Assembly (NCBI GenBank): GCA_029263195.1
Contig: JAJCXX010000082.1
Location: 1-64,000, forward strand
Length of the DNA stretch: 64,000 nucleotides
Direction of reading: 5' to 3'
DNA from: Acidimicrobiales bacterium
GTDB lineage: Bacteria > Actinomycetota > Acidimicrobiia > Acidimicrobiales > Aldehydirespiratoraceae
This document shows positions 60,261 through 64,000 of the stretch, in pieces; the first letter of the stretch is position 1, and the number at the start of each line of letters is the position of its first letter. The position numbers and the translations under genes are program-made. The notes under the pieces are model-generated. The model saw only the letters and a list, made by a program, of their open reading frames with translations. It did not search any database and had not been told where the DNA came from.

Positions 60261-61240
60261 AATGCGTCCTCGACGATGTCGGCCAGCATCTCCCCGACTC
60301 CCAAGCAGTCGTTGAACACGGCGCTTCTCCGGTATTCACGAATGCCGGCGGCAGCAGCGGCTTCGGCGATGAGCATGTCGGCCTCGTAGAGCGTCTCGAT
60401 GTGGTCTGACACGAAAGAGATTGGCACCAATGAGACCGAATCACGACCCTCATCGGCGAATTCCCGGATGACATCGATCGTGTCGGGACCGATCCACTTC
60501 AGCGGTCCGGTGCGAGATTGGTATCCGAGCCGGGCGTCGAGCCGATAAGGGACCCGCTCGATGACTCCGGCCATGGCGGCCGCAATTTCGGATGGATAGG
60601 GATCGCCTCGGTCGACCATCTTCTGAGGAAGACCGTGGGCGGAGAACACGACTGCGGCTCCATCCCGTTGGGCCTCGGGCAGGTCGTCGAGCATTTCGAT
60701 CACAAGCCGAGCCTGAAGATCAAGATACGACGGATGATCGTGCCAGGTGCGAATCACCCGCAAGGGAAGATCGCACGGTCGCTGCTTGATGACACGGCGC
60801 AGCTCATTCTCCGACGATCCGGTCGTCGCGAACGAGTAGTGGGGGTAGAGCGGCAGCATCACTATCCGATCGGCGCCTTGACGTTCGAGATGCTCGATGG
60901 CATCGGCTGTGTCGGGCTGGGAGTAACGCATTGCCACGGCGTAGAACGCGTCGTGCCCGCGTTCGCACAGTGCGGTGGTCACCGCCTGGGCTTGGCTCAG
61001 AGTGATGTCGAGAATCGGTGAGCCCCCACCGATGCTGCGGTACGCGGCACGGACCTTCGGTCCTCGCATCTTCGACACGATCGTGCCGACGAGCTCGCTC
61101 GTCCATGCCGGGCCCGGCACGGCGATGAGATCGGGATCCGCGAATATCGACTTTATGAACGGCTCGACCTGGTCGAGATCCAACGGCCCGCCCATCTGGA
61201 CCAGAACCACGCCGATACGTGACTTGTCCCCCGAGGCCAT
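60257..61240 (-). CDS. hemH: Ferrochelatase HemH
   Basis: A 327-residue enzyme inserting Fe(II) into porphyrin. The catalytic His is in VVFSAHGLPQKMV, and the second-side Glu in SFVSDHIETLYEAD. AYRSIGGGSPI and MRYSQPDT blocks are also family-typical. Only one Cys lies near the C-terminus (FNDCLG), so the [2Fe-2S] cluster found in some actinobacterial ferrochelatases seems absent. It starts 3 bp after the hemN stop and overlaps hemY. Whether it works on proto- or coproporphyrin cannot be read from motifs alone; the presence of hemN favours protoporphyrin. Confidence 0.92.
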   Translation of the reverse strand: MASGDKSRIGVVLVQMGGPLDLDQVEPFIKSIFADPDLIAVPGPAWTSELVGTIVSKMRGPKVRAAYRSIGGGSPILDITLSQAQAVTTALCERGHDAFYAVAMRYSQPDTADAIEHLERQGADRIVMLPLYPHYSFATTGSSENELRRVIKQRPCDLPLRVIRTWHDHPSYLDLQARLVIEMLDDLPEAQRDGAAVVFSAHGLPQKMVDRGDPYPSEIAAAMAGVIERVPYRLDARLGYQSRTGPLKWIGPDTIDVIREFADEGRDSVSLVPISFVSDHIETLYEADMLIAEAAAAAGIREYRRSAVFNDCLGVGEMLADIVEDAL

Positions 61241-61243
61241 GGG

Positions 61244-62629
61244 TCAGACTGTTCTGGAGAAATGTGGCTTGGCCGAGTCGGCGTGGCCGGCCATGAAGGC
61301 GTCGAATTCCATGGCGACGTTGCGGATGAACAGCTCTCCGAGCTCCGTGGCCCGGAGGTCGCCCTCGGATACTTCGATGAGGCCTTCCTCGACCGCTCCA
61401 CCTGGCGCTTGCAACGAGGCCAGCTCGGCACCGAAGTAGTCGGAGAAGGAGATGTCGTATCGAGTTTCGACGTCGTCGGCGACGATTCGACCGTTGCACA
61501 TCAACTCGGTGATCACGAAACGCCGGATCTTGTCGTCGGGGCTGAGGGCGACGCCACGCTCGATGGGCAGTACATCGGTATCAACTGCACCGTAGTAGTC
61601 GGCCATTCGTTTGTGGTTCTGGGCGTAGGCACCTTGCACGTCGCTGATCCCAGAGGTGCCGATGGCCACGACGTCGGGCGAACGTTTTGTGGTGTACCCC
61701 ATGAAGTTGCGCGAGAGCGTGCCCGCGGAGCGAGCCACCGATAGATCGTCGTCGGGCAGTGCGAAGTGGTCCATGCCGATCTGGGAGTAGCCGGCTCCGA
61801 CCAGTCGGTCGATGGCCTGGGTGAGGAGGCGGAACTTGGTGTCGCGATCCGGAAGCTGAGATTCGTCGATTCGGATCTGCTGGGTCTGCTTGGATGGCAG
61901 GTAGGCGAACGAGTAGACCGCCAAACGGTCGGGCATGAGTTCGGCTACGCGGTCGAGGCTGAGGGCGAACGACTCGTCGGTTTGGCCGGGAAGCCCGTAG
62001 ATGAGATCGAAGTTGATCGACTCGAACCCCAAGGATCGCGCTGCCGTGTGCAGTTCGACGGCTTCTTCCACGGTTTGGTGTCGACCGATCAGATCCTGAA
62101 CGGTCGGGTCGAAGTCCTGGATGCCCATTGAGAGGCGATTGAACCCGAGACCTCTCAACACCTCGAGATGTTCGGTGGATGTGACACGTGGGTCTACCTC
62201 TATCGCCAGTTCGGCACCCGGAGCCATGTCGAATCGGCCGAGCAGCTCGGTGTGCAGACGAGCCAAGTCGTCGGGGGAGTAGTAGGTAGGTGTCCCCCCG
62301 CCCCAATGGTATTGATGCAGCGTGGTGCGCTCACCGAGCCGTTGAGAGACCATGTCGGCTTCTTTGACCAACCGGTCGAGATATACGTCGGCCAGACTCG
62401 TGTTCTTGGTGACCACAACGTGGCAGCCGCAGAACGAGCAACGGGATTCACAGAACGGCAGGTGGACGTAGAGAGACAGCGGCGTGATGGTGAGCTGGGC
62501 GGCCTCGTGTAGACGCGCCTCGTAGTCTTCAGGGCCGAAACTGTCGTTGAACTCAACCGCCGTGGGGTACGACGTGTAGCGAGGCCCCGGTCGGTCGTGG
62601 TGAGCCAAGAGTTCGGGTGTCACCTGCAT
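61244..62629 (-). CDS. hemN: Oxygen-independent coproporphyrinogen III dehydrogenase HemN
   Basis: A 461-residue radical SAM enzyme turning coproporphyrinogen III into protoporphyrinogen IX without oxygen. PGPRYTSYPTA near residue 14 and the CESRCSFCGC motif (Cys60, 64, 67, 69) are the hallmarks of true E. coli-type HemN, separating it from HemW, which lacks the N-terminal segment and the fourth Cys. GGGTPTYYS, MGIQDFDP and FNFDLIYGLPGQT-like blocks follow. The C-terminal HemN domain (DKIRRFVITELMCNG) is present. It is the first gene of the heme operon. GAGGG lies just before the ATG at 62629. Confidence 0.94.
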   Translation of the reverse strand: MQVTPELLAHHDRPGPRYTSYPTAVEFNDSFGPEDYEARLHEAAQLTITPLSLYVHLPFCESRCSFCGCHVVVTKNTSLADVYLDRLVKEADMVSQRLGERTTLHQYHWGGGTPTYYSPDDLARLHTELLGRFDMAPGAELAIEVDPRVTSTEHLEVLRGLGFNRLSMGIQDFDPTVQDLIGRHQTVEEAVELHTAARSLGFESINFDLIYGLPGQTDESFALSLDRVAELMPDRLAVYSFAYLPSKQTQQIRIDESQLPDRDTKFRLLTQAIDRLVGAGYSQIGMDHFALPDDDLSVARSAGTLSRNFMGYTTKRSPDVVAIGTSGISDVQGAYAQNHKRMADYYGAVDTDVLPIERGVALSPDDKIRRFVITELMCNGRIVADDVETRYDISFSDYFGAELASLQAPGGAVEEGLIEVSEGDLRATELGELFIRNVAMEFDAFMAGHADSAKPHFSRTV

Positions 62630-62793
62630 GATGCCCTCGGATTCTTCCGCTGACCTTCACCGTATGTAATAGGAGGCCGGGTCCCTTAGAGAACAAGGTC
62701 ACTGTTCCTCCAGACGGAGAGATTTCGGGTCAATGGTCCTCGGGGGTGTAAGCGAGGAGGTTGGTCGTCGTTGTGGATTGTGCCGGGCAGAGA

Positions 62794-62809
62794 GTCCGGA
62801 TATCCGGAC
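62794..62809. promoter_or_regulatory. 16-bp perfect palindrome upstream of a secreted-protein gene
   Basis: GTCCGGATATCCGGAC is its own reverse complement. It is nested in a wider inverted pair, AGAGTCC (62791-62797) and GGACTCT (62814-62820). It ends 12 bp before the ATG at 62822, overlapping the position of the ribosome site AAAGGA. It could be an operator for a dimeric repressor or an RNA hairpin controlling translation. The rest of the 192-bp hemN/secreted-protein space shows only a TACGGT -10-like box for hemN. Confidence 0.5.
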
Positions 62810-62821
62810 GAAAGGACTCTG

Positions 62822-63613
62822 ATGCGCCGGTACTTTTCTCCTTTGATCGTTCTGCTGGTCGGTGCGATCCTGTTGGCGGCAACACCAGCGGCGTTCGCGG
62901 CCTCCTCCGATCGACTGCCGATCCGCGTGACCGACGTCGCCCGTCACGATGTTCGCCACGAGATCAAGGCCCGGTGCTTCGGGTCGGTTGACGACTCGGG
63001 GGGCGGATCGGTCGAATGCAACTGGACGACTCGTGACGACTTGGCGGTGCGCGGCTGGCAGCTCTGGAACATCAGGGTTCGACCGCATCATGGTGAGCGC
63101 AATCTCGTCGCCGAACTTGGAGCCGATACCACCGCTTACGTCGATACCGCCCTCGAGGTACCGGGGCAGTATCTGTATGTGGTTCTCGGTCTTGACGCTG
63201 CCGGTGAGATCGTGGCTAGGAGTGAACCCGCGTCGGTCACCCTTGTGGCTGCGTCGGACCATGTCGACGCCATGAGGCTCCGATGCCGCGCCGTCGCAGC
63301 ACGGGGTGATTCGGCGGAGATCGGGTGCACATGGTCGTCAACTGAGGCCGAATCAGCAGTCGGGTACGTTCTATGGCGCGGCGTCGCCGAAGGCGATCGT
63401 GCGGTGGTGGCCCGTACCGGCCTCGACGAGTTGAGCTACATCGATACCGAGGTGGCCGTAGGTCATCGCTACCTATACGTGGTCACGGCGGTCGATGCCG
63501 ATGGCGAGGTGGTGGCCCGCAGCCGGGCCGAACATGTCGGGTTGCCCGGCTCCGAGTCGCGGCCGGATCGGGTCCGGCCGGTGGTGTCACGCGGATCGAT
63601 TCGGTACCGCTGA
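62822..63613 (+). CDS. Secreted protein with two FN3-like domains
   Basis: 263 residues. A signal peptide (MRRYFSPLIVLLVGAILLAATPAAFAA) is followed by two similar beta-rich modules of about 95 residues. Each has a Cys pair around a WxxxD/SxxE-like segment (CFGSVDD to ECNWTTRDD; CRAVAARGD to GCTWSSTEA), then a LW(N/R) strand, a YVDTALEVPGQYLYVV/YIDTEVAVGHRYLYVV strand and an AGEIVARSEPASV/DGEVVARSRAEHV strand. The modules resemble fibronectin type III folds and arose by internal duplication. AAAGGA lies 6 nt before the ATG, inside a palindromic region. No catalytic motif is visible; binding or cell-surface roles are likely. The ECF sigma gene follows 38 bp downstream. Confidence 0.82.
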   Translation: MRRYFSPLIVLLVGAILLAATPAAFAASSDRLPIRVTDVARHDVRHEIKARCFGSVDDSGGGSVECNWTTRDDLAVRGWQLWNIRVRPHHGERNLVAELGADTTAYVDTALEVPGQYLYVVLGLDAAGEIVARSEPASVTLVAASDHVDAMRLRCRAVAARGDSAEIGCTWSSTEAESAVGYVLWRGVAEGDRAVVARTGLDELSYIDTEVAVGHRYLYVVTAVDADGEVVARSRAEHVGLPGSESRPDRVRPVVSRGSIRYR

Positions 63614-63651
63614 CTTCGAGGACGGTGCCCGATGCGGCAACATTTCGTTTG

Positions 63652-64000
63652 GTGGAACCACCCCGGAACGATTCTGTGCCGTTCGACGAGCGACAGCTCG
63701 TCGAACGAGCGCGTCACGATGCCGATGCCTTCGCCGAGCTCTACCGATGTCATGTCGGAGCGATCCACGGCTTCGTGTTCCGTCGAACCGGGTCGCGCGA
63801 GGTGGCCGAGGACCTCACATCGGCCACCTTCGAGAAGGCACTGGCCGGAATCGACCGCTTCAAATGGAAGCCGGGAGGGATTGCGCCGTGGCTGTTTCGT
63901 ATCGCGGCCAATCTCGTCACCGACCACCACCGTCGACGCGGCCGCCGGAATGGCGATCGCGCCCGTCGGGCGGCTGATCGCCTCCAGGACTCCGTCTCGT
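63652..64000 (+). CDS. ECF-type RNA polymerase sigma factor, 3'-truncated by window edge
   Basis: The visible 116 residues begin VEPPRNDSVPFDERQLVERARHD-like and carry sigma-70 region 2: DADAFAELYRCHVGAIHGFV, then REVAEDLTSATFEKAL (RNA polymerase core contact and -10 recognition), and APWLFRIAANLVTDHHRRRGR at its end. Region 4 lies past the window edge. The start is uncertain: GTG 63652, TTG 63649 or GTG 63676. It is co-directional with and close to the secreted FN3-like gene, whose expression it may share. No anti-sigma factor is visible, but it could lie downstream. Confidence 0.85.
   Translation, partial: MEPPRNDSVPFDERQLVERARHDADAFAELYRCHVGAIHGFVFRRTGSREVAEDLTSATFEKALAGIDRFKWKPGGIAPWLFRIAANLVTDHHRRRGRRNGDRARRAADRLQDSVS

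Noticed and set aside
60257-62629. HemN as the radical SAM heme chaperone HemW
   Set aside because: The N-terminal PRYTSYPTA segment and the CxxxCxxCxC motif with a fourth Cys are those of true HemN.

Overview
The window is high-GC bacterial chromosome with GTG/TTG starts, short intergenic gaps and many 4-bp start/stop overlaps. DUF2510 proteins, a long Lhr helicase, HelD, a DtxR-family regulator and many putative leaderless promoters (TANNNT 6-7 nt before the start codon) point to Actinomycetota. Acidimicrobiia is my best guess, but that is inference. I see no rRNA, tRNA, CRISPR array, insertion sequence or phage, and no gene-free stretch over 300 bases. Both edges cut genes: purH on the left and an ECF sigma factor on the right.

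Layout: 1-4.3 kb holds purH (partial), a PlsC-type acyltransferase, metF and icd. 4.4-7.9 kb is a heterodimeric ABC exporter with one degenerate ATP site. 8-12.2 kb (minus) is patatin, PAS-GGDEF, GT87-like and GT2 genes. 12.3-24.8 kb holds HelD, a DtxR-like regulator with an altered metal site, two small membrane proteins, an FGGY kinase, Lhr, guaB and an HSL-family hydrolase. 24.8-33.5 kb (minus) is a histidine kinase/response regulator pair followed by two tandem, paralogous MacB/FtsX-type ABC cassettes. 33.6-38.3 kb is a zinc-ribbon/adenylate-cyclase/AAA/TPR protein and a convergent L-2-hydroxyglutarate oxidase.

The clearest special signal is at 38431-39852. This radical SAM gene appears to stop at an in-frame TGA at 39781, but that TGA sits in the context Cys-TGA-Ala-Glu-Pro, a stem-loop with a G-containing apical loop follows about 19 nt later, and the frame stays open to a TAG at 39850. 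I read it as a selenoprotein with a Cys-Sec-Ala-Glu-Pro tail.

Next (39.9-48.3 kb) comes an overlapping three-gene unit: a DUF2510/SLH surface protein, a secreted and membrane-embedded protein of about 1,964 residues with internal repeats and an intracellular-looking or effector-like C-terminus, and a TPR-like partner. I do not recognise this as a described system; it is the best candidate for undescribed biology here.

48.3-64 kb holds a DUF2461 protein, a polytopic membrane protein paired with a His-rich cupredoxin-like lipoprotein, tryptophanase, an alkylation-repair operon (Ada/AraC-AlkA fusion, Ogt, and a molybdopterin oxidoreductase, all overlapping), a heme operon (hemN-hemH-hemY plus a nitronate monooxygenase-like gene), a secreted FN3-like protein and the start of an ECF sigma factor.
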